In this document: positions 25,696 to 34,533 of the stretch, one piece after another
Layout: each line of letters starts with the position of its first letter
Numbering within the stretch: position 1 is the first letter of the stretch
Assembly: GCA_021811275.1 (NCBI GenBank)
Contig: JAJZPI010000001.1
Location: 16,094-80,093 of the forward strand
Direction: 5' to 3'
Source of the DNA: Deltaproteobacteria bacterium
GTDB lineage: Bacteria; Desulfobacterota; Desulfarculia; Desulfarculales; Desulfarculaceae
DNA length: 64,000 bases
The notes under the pieces: generated by a model
The model's input: the letters and a program-made list of their open reading frames with translations, nothing else
The model's database searches: none
What the model was told of the DNA's origin: nothing
Translations under genes and position numbers: made by a program

Positions 25696-26502
25696 TTGAA
25701 CGGAAGAGGAGGGCGCTTTCGGCGAGGCTGGTGGACGCCCCTGGGGCTCCTGGCCCTGGCCTTGGGTCTTTGGCTGGCCGGCTGCGCCTCCAAGGCCCCC
25801 AGCCCCCCCCGCCGTGCCGAGCCCTCCAGCCCCGAAAGCAAGAAGACCAAACCCACTCAGCGCCCCTACACGGTAATGGGAAAGACCTATTACCCCATGC
25901 CCTCTGCCGACGGCTATCAGGAGAAGGGGCTGGCCTCCTGGTATGGCCCCAACTTCCATGGCAAACGGACCAGCAACGGCGAAGTCTACGACATGGAAGC
26001 CATGACCGCCGCGCACAAGACCCTGCCCCTGGACACCTGGGTGGAGATAACCAACCTGGACAGCGGGAGCAAGGCGGTGGTGCGGGTCAACGACCGCGGA
26101 CCCTTTGTGGATGGACGGATCATCGACCTTTCCAAGGCCGCCGCCCGCGAACTGGGCGTGCTGGGACCAGGAACGGCCAGGGTCGAGGTGGTGGCCCTGG
26201 GCTACCGCAAGCTGGGCACCGGCGTTGCCGGGCGTCCCGCCGAATATGAGCCTCCGGCTTCCTATGACGTGGGCACCTTCACGGTGCAGGTGGGAGCCTT
26301 CACCGTAAAGTCCAACGCCGACCGCCTGGCTGCCAACCTGCGCCCGGTCTGGAAGAACGTGTTCGTGGTGCGCTATGACCGCGGAGACGCGATCTTCCAC
26401 CGCGTGCGGGTGGGCAAGGTGGAAACCCTGGCTCAAGCCAAGGAGTTGGAAGGCAGGTTACGTCAGGCCGGACAGTTACAGTCCTTCACCGTGGCCTGGT
26501 AG
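25696..26502 (+). CDS. rlpA: RlpA-like septal lytic transglycosylase lipoprotein with SPOR domain
   Basis: About 268 residues. A lipobox (GLWLAGC) predicts a lipoprotein. The double-psi beta-barrel RlpA domain includes GLASWYGPNFHGKRTSNGE, MTAAHKTLPLDTWVEITNL and VRVNDRGPFVDGRIIDLS, with the catalytic Asp and His positions kept. A C-terminal SPOR domain (about residues 190-268, FTVQVGAFTVKSNADRLA) should bind denuded glycan at the septum. RlpA cleaves such glycans during daughter-cell separation, matching FtsEX-EnvC elsewhere in this window. The TTG at 25696 is preferred to ATG 25678 because the latter's codons themselves form the ribosome site GGGGAGGG. Confidence 0.9.
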   Translation: MNGRGGRFRRGWWTPLGLLALALGLWLAGCASKAPSPPRRAEPSSPESKKTKPTQRPYTVMGKTYYPMPSADGYQEKGLASWYGPNFHGKRTSNGEVYDMEAMTAAHKTLPLDTWVEITNLDSGSKAVVRVNDRGPFVDGRIIDLSKAAARELGVLGPGTARVEVVALGYRKLGTGVAGRPAEYEPPASYDVGTFTVQVGAFTVKSNADRLAANLRPVWKNVFVVRYDRGDAIFHRVRVGKVETLAQAKELEGRLRQAGQLQSFTVAW

Positions 26503-26634
26503 AGGAAGGTGCGGGGCCGCGGAGCGCGCCACGGCCTATGCCCGCCGATTCGGCGGCGGATACCGGTGCCTGGAGAGGAACTGCTTGATCTGGGCGGAGG
26601 GTCGGGGCGGACCCGCCAGTACCGGGCAGGAAGT

Positions 26635-26919
26635 CTAGCCCTCGTTGACGCGCTTGCGCAACACGCCCGAGGTCTTGAAGACCACCACCTTGCGGGCGCG
26701 CAGTTGCAGGTCGGCGCGCGTCTGGGGGTTGCGGCCACGGCGGGCCTGCTTGGATTTGACCATGAACTTGCCGAAGCCGCTGACCAGAATGTCTTCGCCC
26801 TCGGCCAGGGTACCCTTCATGAGCTCCAGCAGGGTTTCCACGACGTCCCGAGCCTGGCTTTTGGGCAGTTGGGCGTTCTGGTAAACTTGATCTATTATGT
26901 TCTCCTTGGTCAGCGCCAC
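26635..26919 (-). CDS. ihfA: Integration host factor alpha-like DNA-bending protein
   Basis: 94 residues of the HU/IHF family. ALTKENIIDQVYQ opens the dimerising helices, LVSGFGKFMVKSK forms the saddle, and RRGRNPQTRADLQL carries the beta-arm with the DNA-intercalating Pro in GRNP. KVVVFKTSGVLRKRVN ends the protein. The TR rather than TG in NPQTRAD and the overall pattern favour IHF-alpha over HU, but HU cannot be excluded without alignment. The GTG start at 26919 follows AAGGAGG. It converges with rlpA across 132 bases and diverges from the tmRNA gene. Confidence 0.85.
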   Translation of the reverse strand: MALTKENIIDQVYQNAQLPKSQARDVVETLLELMKGTLAEGEDILVSGFGKFMVKSKQARRGRNPQTRADLQLRARKVVVFKTSGVLRKRVNEG

Positions 26920-27058
26920 CAGATGCCCCTCCTTAGATTTTGATGTGGCAGTTTTAACGCGCCGAGCACAACGGTTCGTTAGATTGCTGGTAGGCGAATA
27001 TGCACCAAGGTCAACCTCTTGTCAACACCTTACCCTTCTCGCCCAACAAAAATTCGCA

Positions 27059-27087
27059 TTGCGGGAAGCATGGTGAGTGCCTATAAT
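27059..27087 (+). promoter_or_regulatory. Promoter of the tmRNA gene
   Basis: A perfect -10 TATAAT at 27082-27087 and a partial -35 TTGCGG at 27059-27064 with a 17-base spacer. The mature tmRNA 5' end lies 24 bases past the -10, leaving a short leader for RNase P removal. Confidence 0.7.
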
Positions 27088-27110
27088 AAAATATGAACGC
27101 ATCAATTCCC

Positions 27111-27468
27111 GGGGGCGACATGGTTTCGACGGGGATGGTTGCGGTCCAAGTTGCATGTCGGGGGTCTCTCCGGCCCGTAACCCGGGGGGAAAAAAAGTAA
27201 GCGCAGACGATTACGCTTACGCCGTAGCCGCGTAAATAGGCTACCGTCCGCCCTGCCCGCTTCCGCGGGGCAGGAGCCGGGCGCCGATTAGCGGAATAGG
27301 GAACGGACGCCGCCTCGCAGGTCCGGGACCGAAAACAAATGGGAGGCTGGCCAGTCGGGCACCCTGTCCGTGGGGGGCGCGAAAGGCGAGATCAAAGCAC
27401 GGAATAAGCATGTAGAAGCTTGGGCCAAAGATCTTCGGACGGGGGTTCGATTCCCCCCGCCTCCACCA
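27111..27468 (+). ncRNA. ssrA: Transfer-messenger RNA
   Basis: The 5' end GGGGGCGACATGGTTTCGAC and the 3' end GGTTCGATTCCCCCC then CGCCTCCACCA form the tRNA-like half, with GGGGGCG pairing to CGCCTCC and an encoded CCA. The tag frame runs from GCA at 27203 to TAA at 27233 and encodes ADDYAYAVAA, close to tags known in Desulfobacterota. The RNA rescues stalled ribosomes with SmpB, which is not in this window. One-piece form, about 358 bases. Confidence 0.97.
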
Positions 27469-27479
27469 GGGACCAATAA

Positions 27480-27510
27480 CCCCTCCGCTCCAGCGGGGGG
27501 GTTTCTTTTT
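27480..27510 (+). terminator. Intrinsic terminator of the tmRNA gene
   Basis: CCCCTCCGC (27480-27488) pairs with GCGGGGGGG (27493-27501) around TCCA, then TTTCTTTTT at 27502-27510. It lies 11 bases after the CCA end. Confidence 0.9.
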
Positions 27511-28251
27511 ATGCCTTTGTGGAGGACGATCTAGAAGAAACCATGCCCCGCTACCCGGACAAGCGGCGTGGCTAACTCTCGCTGCTTGCCCAGGCCCTTG
27601 CCCAAGCCGGCTTCGGAAGGCCGTGCAAGGTTGGAAATGACTTGAAGGGTACCGGCGGCAGTTACGGCTTCGGCGCCATCAGCGGCATCGGCCGTGCCCC
27701 GGGGCGGGGCGTCAAGGACCTGGACCCGCTGGCCGTCAGGCGCTTGGTGGAGAAGCTTACGAATTTTCTGGAAAGGATGCGCGTGGTCTTCGCCGCTACC
27801 TGTAAGGCGCTCTGGGATCGCCGCCGCGGGATTGACCAACGGCCGTAAGCCAGGACAAAGGATCGCCCGAAAAGCTTACGTATATCGATGGCAGCGAGGA
27901 AAGCCGAGTCCTGCTCGCGGCCTTGCTCAGGCGGGCGGGGTTCACTGCAGGCATGGCGTTTGACGGCCAGGAAGCCCCGCTGGCGGTGGAGTTGCATCCG
28001 CCTTGAGCCAGCCCGGTTGCCGGGTCAAGGGCAAGAGGCCCCCGCGCACCGGAACCGGCAACCCGAGCGGCCCATCATGAGTCGCGCGGGCCAGGCAGGG
28101 ATGCGCGGGAGCCACTAAAAATATAATTACAAACAGAAACCATCTGCAACAATGGCCTGGCCTTCCGGATCGGCCAATGCCGCGGGTGGCGGGGCATTCT
28201 TAACTCAAAATTTTCCCATTCGTTAGGGAGCGCAGGTCAACGGTCACCCGT
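27511..28251. other. Gene-poor region downstream of tmRNA
   Basis: No intact gene is recognised across about 740 bases. One stretch (27842-28005, listed separately) has protein-like composition. I looked for a second copy of the tmRNA 3' end that would mark an integrated element and saw none. The last 130 bases before the Acs-like stop are relatively AT-rich. Confidence 0.4.
27842..28005 (+). pseudogene. Possible gene remnant
   Basis: Frame starting after a TGA reads SPEKLTYIDGSEESRVLLAA and continues LLRRAGFTAGMAFDG to VELHPP and a TGA at about 28003. It has natural-looking amino-acid composition but no good start codon or ribosome site. Another frame just upstream (DLDPLAVRRLVEKLTNFLER, 27714-27773) also looks protein-like, so this may be one decayed gene with a frameshift. 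No family is recognised. Confidence 0.25.
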
Positions 28252-29997
28252 TTAGGCGGACCCCGGTGGTCCGCCGGTCCAGTCGTCCCGCAGGGCCTCC
28301 AAAGTGCCAATGGGTAGACCCAGCTCCTTGGCCTTGAGAACCCGGCGCAGTAGCCGCCTACCGGCGTTGCGAGGTAGCTCGTCGGTGAACTCCAGCTCGT
28401 TCAAAGGTAGGTAGGGGGAAATCTCCGCCCGGGCCAGGGCCTTGAGCACCTCCTTGAGCTCCCAGCCCGGCTTGTTGCCCGGATGCAGCCGCACGAAGCC
28501 CTTGAACCAGGGGCTCTTGTCCGTGGCGGGCTGGATAACGGCGCACTCGGCTACCGCCGGATGCCTGGCAAGGGCGCGCTCCACCTCGTAGGGGCCCACC
28601 AGGCGGCCGAATACCCTGAGCACGTCGTCCTTGCGCCCGCTCAGGTAGTAATAGCCGTCCTCGTCCACGGTAGCCAGGTCGCCGCTCAGATACCAGCCAT
28701 GGCTGACCAGGCTATCCTCGCGGCCGGCCTCCCCCCACAGCCCTGAGAACATGGAGGGCCAGCCGGGTTTGAAGGCCAGCTCCCCCAGAGTCAGGAGAGG
28801 CTGGCTCCGGCCCAGGCTGTCGATAACCTCGGCCTGCACCCCGGGCACGGGCCTTCCCGCCGAGCCCAGCTTGATGTCCTGGCCGGGGAAATTGGCCAGT
28901 GCGATCATGCCAATTTCGGCGCTCCACCAAGTGTCGTGGATATGCCGGCCCAGGTTGTTGCGGAACCAGAAGAAATCTTTGGGCGGCAGGGGCCGGCCCA
29001 CGGTGGCCACGTGCCCCAGGCCGTCGAGCCGGTAGCGCTTGGGCAGGTCCTCGCCGGCTTGCTTCAGCAGTTCGATGATGCCCGGCCTGGTGTACCAGGT
29101 GGTGGGCTGGTGGAGTTCCAGGGCCCGATACCAGTTGGAAGGGCTGAACTCGCCGCCCACCATGAGGACCGCCGAGCCGCAAAGCCAGGGGGCCAGGCCG
29201 CCGTAAACCGTTGCCGAGAACCAGCCGGGCAGGCCGTCGGTCCAGCAGAGACTCCCTGGCCCCAGGTCCAGCACGTAACGGCCGGTCATAAGGAGGCCGG
29301 CCATGCCGCCGTGGGTGTGTACCACTCCCTGTGGCGGGCCGTCGCCGCCGGAGGTGAAAATGATGTAAAGGGGGTGCTCTGGCCCAACCCAGCGCGGCGG
29401 GCGCTCCTTGGGCTGGCCGGGCAGCAGCCGGCTGACCAGCTCTTCCCGGACATGGCGGCCGGTGGGCTTGCCCGTGGTCAGCAGCAGGGTGGTGCCGTCC
29501 GCCAGGGTCTCCCGTGGCAGTTTGCGCGCCAGGGTGGGGGTGCTGACCATGACCTTGGGGGCCATGCGGGCCACCAGCCAGTGCAGCTCATAGGGCGTGA
29601 GGTCCGGGGGCAGGGGACAGAACACGGCCCCTAGGCGGGCGGCGGCCAGGACCGCCAGATGAGTTTCCGGCCGGGCCGGCAGAAAGACGGCCAGGCGGTC
29701 GCCGGGCATTAGACCCAAATCGGCCAGCATGTTGGCCCATTGGCAGGAGAGTTCCCTGAGCTCGCCGAAGGTGTAGGCGTTCACCTCCGCGCCGTGGTCG
29801 AAGATCAGGGCCAGTTTCCCCGCGGTCTCCGGAGAGTCGGCCCAGCGGTCGATGGCCTCGTAGGCTAGATTGTAGCGGTCGGAGCCGCGCCAGGTGAACT
29901 CGTCCAGGATGGTGTCCCACTTGAAGTTGAGATAGGCCTCCTCATACGAGCCCAGGCGGCTACGGGAGTCTTCGGCCCTGATGCGGGTGCGTATCAC
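28252..29997 (-). CDS. Degenerate acetyl-CoA synthetase-like (AcsA-type) protein
   Basis: 581 residues of the ANL adenylating superfamily, closest in pattern to Acs/AcsA: DTWWSAEIGMIAL, YYLSGRKDDVLRVFGRLVGP and RRVLKAKELGLP. Two key lysines are absent. The P-loop reads TSGGDGPPQG (215-224) instead of TSGTTGKPKG, and the acetylation-site motif SGKIMRR reads GRRLLRR (near 547-552), so the A10 lysine is Arg. Acetyl-adenylate formation is therefore doubtful. It may be a sensor, structural partner or altered ligase. The GTG overlaps the deacetylase stop as GTGA and has GGGAGG 6 bases upstream. Confidence 0.8.
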   Translation of the reverse strand: MIRTRIRAEDSRSRLGSYEEAYLNFKWDTILDEFTWRGSDRYNLAYEAIDRWADSPETAGKLALIFDHGAEVNAYTFGELRELSCQWANMLADLGLMPGDRLAVFLPARPETHLAVLAAARLGAVFCPLPPDLTPYELHWLVARMAPKVMVSTPTLARKLPRETLADGTTLLLTTGKPTGRHVREELVSRLLPGQPKERPPRWVGPEHPLYIIFTSGGDGPPQGVVHTHGGMAGLLMTGRYVLDLGPGSLCWTDGLPGWFSATVYGGLAPWLCGSAVLMVGGEFSPSNWYRALELHQPTTWYTRPGIIELLKQAGEDLPKRYRLDGLGHVATVGRPLPPKDFFWFRNNLGRHIHDTWWSAEIGMIALANFPGQDIKLGSAGRPVPGVQAEVIDSLGRSQPLLTLGELAFKPGWPSMFSGLWGEAGREDSLVSHGWYLSGDLATVDEDGYYYLSGRKDDVLRVFGRLVGPYEVERALARHPAVAECAVIQPATDKSPWFKGFVRLHPGNKPGWELKEVLKALARAEISPYLPLNELEFTDELPRNAGRRLLRRVLKAKELGLPIGTLEALRDDWTGGPPGSA

Positions 29998-31043
29998 ATC
30001 ATGCCTCCCATCCAAACGCCGTAGATGCCGTGCACCTGACGGGCCTTTCTGACCAGCGCGATGCCCCGCTCGCTTCTGGCTCGGGCTAATATCTCCTCGC
30101 CCTGGCCCAAACCCAGGAGTCCCAGCAGGGTTTGGCGCACCGAGGCGGCCAGGGCCTCGGGATTGTAGCCGCCCTCCAGAGCTAGCATGAGGGGCACGCC
30201 GCGCTCGGGGCCCAGACGGCGCACCAAGGCCCCCAGGCCGGCGAAGGCCTCCTCGCTGAGCTGGGTGCTGCCCAGGGGGTCTTCCTTGTGGGCGTCGAAG
30301 CCGGCCGCCACCAGGATCAACTCGGGCTCGTAGCCTTCCACCACCTGTGGCAGCACTTCTCGGTAGAGGCTGAGCACGTCGGCGTCGGAGGCGTCGTAGG
30401 GCAGGCAGACGTTCATGGTGTAGCCCGCGCCCCGGCCCATTCCCACATCCTCCCAGTCGCCGGTGTGAGGGTATGCCTGAAAATAGTGGGTGGAAAAATA
30501 GAACACCCCTGGGTCGCGGTAAAAGATGTCCTGGATGCCGTTGCCGTGGTGGACGTCCCAGTCCACGATCAGCACCCGCTTGAGTCCGAGAGCCGCCCGC
30601 GCCCAGGCCGCGGTCACGGCCAAGTTGTTGAAGATGCAGAACCCCCCCGCCTGGCCTCCCAGGGCGTGGTGGCCCGGCGGCCGCACCAGGGCGAAACAGA
30701 TAGGGCACTGGCCGGAGAGCACCGCTTCCAGCCCGCGCAGGCAGCCACCGGCGGCCAGCCAGGCGGCGTGGCAGCTATTGGCGCTGGCCGTGGTGTCGGA
30801 GGCCAGGTTGGTGAAGGCCCGCCGGGCGGTGGCCAGCACCAGTTGTACATGGGCCGGTGAATGGGCCAGCTCGATCTGCTCCAGGGTGGCCGGGGAGGGG
30901 TCGAAGAAAAAAAGCTGGCTCGAGAATTCCCTGTCCAGCATGCCGTATACCGCCGCCAGCCGCTCCGGGCTCTCCGGGTGGCTCAGGCCGGTCTTGTGGG
31001 TGAGGTAGGCGGGGTCTTTGACTATGCCCAGCTTCGGGCCCAT
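29994..31043 (-). CDS. acuC: AcuC-type histone-deacetylase-family protein
   Basis: 349 residues of the zinc-dependent HDAC fold. The active-site blocks are intact: RPPGHHA, VDWDVHHGNG (zinc Asp and His), AGFDAHKEDPLG (second zinc Asp), and LEGGYN with the catalytic-loop Tyr. HPESPERLAAVY opens the domain as in AcuC and acetylpolyamine amidohydrolases. In Bacillus, AcuC deacetylates the acetyl-CoA synthetase AcsA. Here the coupled downstream gene is an Acs homologue lacking the target lysine. The ATG at 31043 has GGGGAG upstream. A role on other acetylated proteins or small amines is equally possible. Confidence 0.88.
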   Translation of the reverse strand: MGPKLGIVKDPAYLTHKTGLSHPESPERLAAVYGMLDREFSSQLFFFDPSPATLEQIELAHSPAHVQLVLATARRAFTNLASDTTASANSCHAAWLAAGGCLRGLEAVLSGQCPICFALVRPPGHHALGGQAGGFCIFNNLAVTAAWARAALGLKRVLIVDWDVHHGNGIQDIFYRDPGVFYFSTHYFQAYPHTGDWEDVGMGRGAGYTMNVCLPYDASDADVLSLYREVLPQVVEGYEPELILVAAGFDAHKEDPLGSTQLSEEAFAGLGALVRRLGPERGVPLMLALEGGYNPEALAASVRQTLLGLLGLGQGEEILARARSERGIALVRKARQVHGIYGVWMGGMM

Positions 31044-31339
31044 GCGGCGCTCCCCTATGTTGTCCTTGGCCTATCCTGCCGGGCGCGGAGGCGATGCTCT
31101 CCGCCATGTCCTTGAGGCTCACATACCTGTCCCGGCCGGTCAAGAGGAAGAATGGCCAACCCCCGAGTTCCTTCTGCCTGCAAGGCGGGCTTTACCGTGG
31201 CCGCCGAGCCCCCGGCGTCTCCTACTTGCCAAGCAGGCTTTCAAGACGTAAAAAGCCTATCAGCCGCCTGCATTCTGCCGGGGCATTCGACTCCCGGCCG
31301 GAGGCGGGCAGGGCGCGGCAACGAAATCATGGACGGGGC
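31044..31339. other. Divergent spacer between acuC and thiE
   Basis: 296 bases without a recognisable gene. It must hold promoters for both directions, but none is clear. I looked for a TPP riboswitch ahead of thiE (CUGAGA and the ACCUGAUC motif) and did not find one. Confidence 0.4.
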
Positions 31340-31999
31340 GTGGAATTGAAACCCATCGGCCGCTTGCATGTGCTCACCGACCAGGAGCTGCAGGGGCGCT
31401 TCACCCACCTGGAGCTGGCCGAACTGGCCATAGCGGGAGGCGCGGACACCATTCAGTTCAGGCAGAAAAACGGCTGCACCAGACAGCTGATCGAAACCGC
31501 CCGCCAAATGCGGGAGACTTGCGCGCGCGCCGGGGTCGCTTTCATAGTCAACGACCGCTTGGACGTGGCCCTGGCCTGCGGAGCGGACGGAGTGCACCTG
31601 GGCCAGGACGATTTCCCCATCGGCCTGGCCCGGACCTGGCTGGGGGAGGAAAAGATAATCGGAGGCTCGGCGGCCAACCTCGCCGAAGCCCTGGCCTGCC
31701 GCGAGCAGGGCGCGGATTACGTGGGCTTCGGACCGGTCTTTCCCACCGCCTCCAAGGACGACGCCGGACCGGTCAGCGGCCTTGAGACCCTCTCGGAAGT
31801 GGCCCGCCGGCTTGGTATGCCCGTGATCGCCATCGGCGGCATCGGAAAGAAAAACGCGGCGGAGGTCATGGGGGCCGGCGCCCACGGCATAGCGGTGATC
31901 TCGGCGGTATGTTGCCAGCCCGACCCGGCCGAGGCCACCCGCCGTCTTGTCATGGCCTGCGGGATTAAGCAAAACCCGCCTGGCCTGCGGGGATTTTGA
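31340..31999 (+). CDS. thiE: Thiamine-phosphate synthase
   Basis: About 219 residues, TIM barrel. GRLHVLTDQELQG opens the barrel, IQFRQKNG binds the pyrimidine diphosphate, VNDRLDVALACGADGVHLGQDDFP is the family signature, followed by GFGPVFPTASK and IAIGGIGKKNA. It joins HMP-PP and thiazole phosphate to make thiamine monophosphate. The start is uncertain between GTG 31340 and TTG 31346, neither with a strong ribosome site. The last residues (KQNPPGLRGF) extend past the barrel. thiM follows 24 bases on, giving a thiazole-salvage pair. Confidence 0.9.
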   Translation: MELKPIGRLHVLTDQELQGRFTHLELAELAIAGGADTIQFRQKNGCTRQLIETARQMRETCARAGVAFIVNDRLDVALACGADGVHLGQDDFPIGLARTWLGEEKIIGGSAANLAEALACREQGADYVGFGPVFPTASKDDAGPVSGLETLSEVARRLGMPVIAIGGIGKKNAAEVMGAGAHGIAVISAVCCQPDPAEATRRLVMACGIKQNPPGLRGF

Positions 32000-32023
32000 C
32001 AGGCATTGGACCGAGGGAGCGTC

Positions 32024-32839
32024 ATGAACGAGATATCAGGAAAAAGGGCGGCTGCCGCGCTGGCGGCCATCAGGGGAAAGAAACCGCTGGTCCACAACAT
32101 AACCAACTACGTGGTGATGAACTACACTGCCAACGCCCTACTTGCCTGCGGGGCCTCCCCGGTCATGGCCCACGCCGCGGCCGAGGTCCAGGAGATGACG
32201 GCCCTGGCCGGGGCCCTGGTGCTCAACATCGGCACCCTGAGCCCGGCTTGGATAGAGGCCATGCATCTGGCGGGGGAGCGAGCCAATCAGCTGGGCGTGC
32301 CGGTGATCCTGGACCCGGTGGGAGCCGGCGCCACCCGCCTGCGCACCGAGACCGCCAAAGAGCTGCTCACCAGGCTCAAGGTCAGCCTGGTGCGGGGCAA
32401 TGCATCGGAGATCATGGCCCTGGCCAGCGGCGAGGGCGGGACCAAGGGCGTGGACTCCATCCACGGCGTGGAGGAGGCCGCCCTGGTGGCCCCCGGCCTG
32501 GCGCGCGACCTTCAGACCCCGGTGGCCATCACCGGGCCCCAAGACCTGATCACCGACGGCAAGCGGACCTTCATGGTCGGCAACGGGCACCCGCTCATGA
32601 GCCGCGTCACCGGCATGGGCTGCACGGCCACCGCCCTGACCGGGGCCTTTCTGGCAGTGGAGCCGGACCCGGTGGACGCCGCCACCTGGGCGCTCTCCTA
32701 TCTAGGCTTGGCCGGCGAAAGGGCGGCCTTGAGCGCCAACGGGCCGGGGAGTTTCGCTGTCGCCTTGCTGGATGCGCTCTACAACCTTGACGCCCCGGCC
32801 CTGGCCGCCGGGGCGCGGGTGAGCCAAGTCCTATCCTGA
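32024..32839 (+). CDS. thiM: Hydroxyethylthiazole kinase
   Basis: 271 residues, ribokinase-like fold. HNITNYVVMNYTANALLACG and GASPVMAHAAAEVQEM form the thiazole site, LDPVGAGATRLRTE and VRGNASEI follow, and the ATP and catalytic region is NGHPLMSRVTGMGCTATAL with the conserved Cys/Asp-type anion hole. It phosphorylates the thiazole alcohol for ThiE, so the pair works in thiamine salvage. The ATG at 32024 has GAGGGAG upstream. A GC stem (GCCGCGG with CCGCGGC, near 32863-32890) follows the stop region but lacks a T-run. Confidence 0.93.
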   Translation: MNEISGKRAAAALAAIRGKKPLVHNITNYVVMNYTANALLACGASPVMAHAAAEVQEMTALAGALVLNIGTLSPAWIEAMHLAGERANQLGVPVILDPVGAGATRLRTETAKELLTRLKVSLVRGNASEIMALASGEGGTKGVDSIHGVEEAALVAPGLARDLQTPVAITGPQDLITDGKRTFMVGNGHPLMSRVTGMGCTATALTGAFLAVEPDPVDAATWALSYLGLAGERAALSANGPGSFAVALLDALYNLDAPALAAGARVSQVLS

Positions 32840-33159
32840 GGCATCGACTTCACCGCTGAAGGCCGCGGGCGCTTAACTGCGACCGCGGCTGTTATTCGTG
32901 GCCCCCGCGTTTTTCTGGTCTGCCGGCGCCGGAAGGCCAGGCTGGGCCGTTCCTGGAAACCTATCAAAGACGAACTTCCGAAGCGGTAGCCCACTCCTCG
33001 GCGACGAGTTTAATCCCTCTCCAGGGGCTTTGCTCGAACCACATTGGCCGCCCAGGGCCTTTCCCTAAAAAAAGCAAATCAAGACTGAATTTCCGGATTG
33101 ACGATCAGGTGCGATGGGTTCATAATGTTATTAGGAATTATTATTAAGAGGGGGATCTT
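32840..33159. other. Spacer between thiM and cydA
   Basis: 320 bases with no gene. The left end holds a GC-rich inverted repeat after thiM. The right end holds the cyd promoter (33098-33126). Nothing else is recognised. Confidence 0.5.
33098..33126 (+). promoter_or_regulatory. Sigma70-type promoter of cydAB
   Basis: TTGACG at 33098-33103 and CATAAT at 33121-33126 with a 17-base spacer, each five of six to consensus. Start of cydA translation lies 34 bases further, leaving a short leader. Confidence 0.72.
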
Positions 33160-34530
33160 ATGGATGTTCTAATGCTTTCCCGGTTGCAGTTTGCCGCCGC
33201 CACCTTCTTTCATTTTCTCTTCGTTCCGCTGACCCTGGGGCTGTCGATCCTGATAGCCATCATGGAATCACGCTTTGTGAGCAGCGGAGACGAGGACTAC
33301 AAACGCATGGCCCGATTCTGGGGCAGGCTCTTCCTCATCAACTTCGCCGTTGGCATCGTCACCGGCATCACCCTGGAATTCCAGTTCGGCACCAACTGGT
33401 CGCGTTACTCCCAATACGTGGGCGACGTTTTCGGTTCGCTGCTTGCCATCGAGGCCACCCTGGCCTTCTTCCTGGAGTCCACCTTCATCGGGGTTTGGTA
33501 CTTCGGCTGGAACAGGCTCTCGCCCAAAAACCACGCCTTGAGCATCTGGTTGGTGGCCCTGGCCTCCAACATCTCGGCCTATTGGATCCTGGCAGCCAAC
33601 TCCTTCATGCAGCATCCGGTGGGCTATGTCCTGCGCAACGGCCGGGCCGAATTGAACGATTTCCTGGCCGTGGTGACCCAGAAGTGGGCAGTGCTGGAGT
33701 TCGTGCACACCGTCAGCGGGGCCTACGTGCTTGCGGCCTTTTTCGTGCTGGGCATCAGCGCCTGGCACCTGCTGCGTAACCGCCGGGACAGCCTCTTCCA
33801 AAAGAGCTTCAAGCTGGCGGCGACCTTCGCCCTGGTCTGCTCCATCATCGTGGCCATCAGCGGCGACCTGAGCGGTAAGGAGGTGGCGGAGAAGCAGCCC
33901 AGCAAGCTGGCGGCCATGGAGTCACTCTGGGAGACCACCAAGGCCGCGCCCATGTACCTGCTGCAGGTGCCGGACGAGGCCAACGCCAAGAACTCGGTTG
34001 AACTTTTTCCGGTACCGGGGGCTTTGAGCTTCCTGGCCTTCGGCGACTTTTCGGCCGAGGTCAAGGGCCTCAAAGAGTTCGCGACCGCCGACCGGCCGCC
34101 GGTGACCCTGACCTTCATCTCCTTCCGCATCATGGTTGGCCTGGGCACCCTGTTCATCCTGCTGGCCATTTGGACCTGGCTCAAGCGCAAGGATCCTGGC
34201 GCCAGCCCGCTTTTGCTAAAGACCCTGCTTTGGGTGATACCGCTGCCCTACCTTGGCCTGGAGGCGGGATGGGCGGTGACCGAGGTGGGACGTCAGCCAT
34301 GGATCGTCTGGGGGGTGATGCGCACCTCCGAGGCGGCTAGCCCCATCGCGGTCAGCCAGGTGACCACCTCGCTGGTCGCCTTCATCCTGGTTTATGGCCT
34401 CTTGGGGGCCGTGGCGGTCTACCTCATGTTCAAGTACGCGCGCAAGGGGCCCGAAACCGTTCAGGTATCTGACCCCGGCAGCGAGCCCATGGCGGCCCGG
34501 CAGGCCGCCGTGGCCGGCGGGGGGAGGTGA
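33160..34530 (+). CDS. cydA: Cytochrome bd oxidase subunit I
   Basis: 456 residues, about nine membrane helices. The N-terminal LSRLQFAAATFFHFLFVPLTLGL holds the heme b595 His, GITLEFQFGTNWSRYSQYVGDVFG follows, and the quinol site loop contains GRQPWIVWGVMRTSEA. The Q-loop is of the short type. With CydB it oxidises quinol and reduces oxygen to water at high affinity. In an anaerobe this usually serves oxygen defence. AGAGGGGG precedes the ATG. The cydX-type small subunit was not found. Confidence 0.95.
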   Translation: MDVLMLSRLQFAAATFFHFLFVPLTLGLSILIAIMESRFVSSGDEDYKRMARFWGRLFLINFAVGIVTGITLEFQFGTNWSRYSQYVGDVFGSLLAIEATLAFFLESTFIGVWYFGWNRLSPKNHALSIWLVALASNISAYWILAANSFMQHPVGYVLRNGRAELNDFLAVVTQKWAVLEFVHTVSGAYVLAAFFVLGISAWHLLRNRRDSLFQKSFKLAATFALVCSIIVAISGDLSGKEVAEKQPSKLAAMESLWETTKAAPMYLLQVPDEANAKNSVELFPVPGALSFLAFGDFSAEVKGLKEFATADRPPVTLTFISFRIMVGLGTLFILLAIWTWLKRKDPGASPLLLKTLLWVIPLPYLGLEAGWAVTEVGRQPWIVWGVMRTSEAASPIAVSQVTTSLVAFILVYGLLGAVAVYLMFKYARKGPETVQVSDPGSEPMAARQAAVAGGGR

Positions 34531-34533
34531 GCC

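Noticed and set aside
27469..28251. Integrated element at the tmRNA 3' end
   Set aside because: No duplicate of the tmRNA 3' end and no integrase gene were seen.
31044..31339. TPP riboswitch ahead of thiE
   Set aside because: The CUGAGA and ACCUGAUC-type conserved elements are not present in the 296-base spacer.
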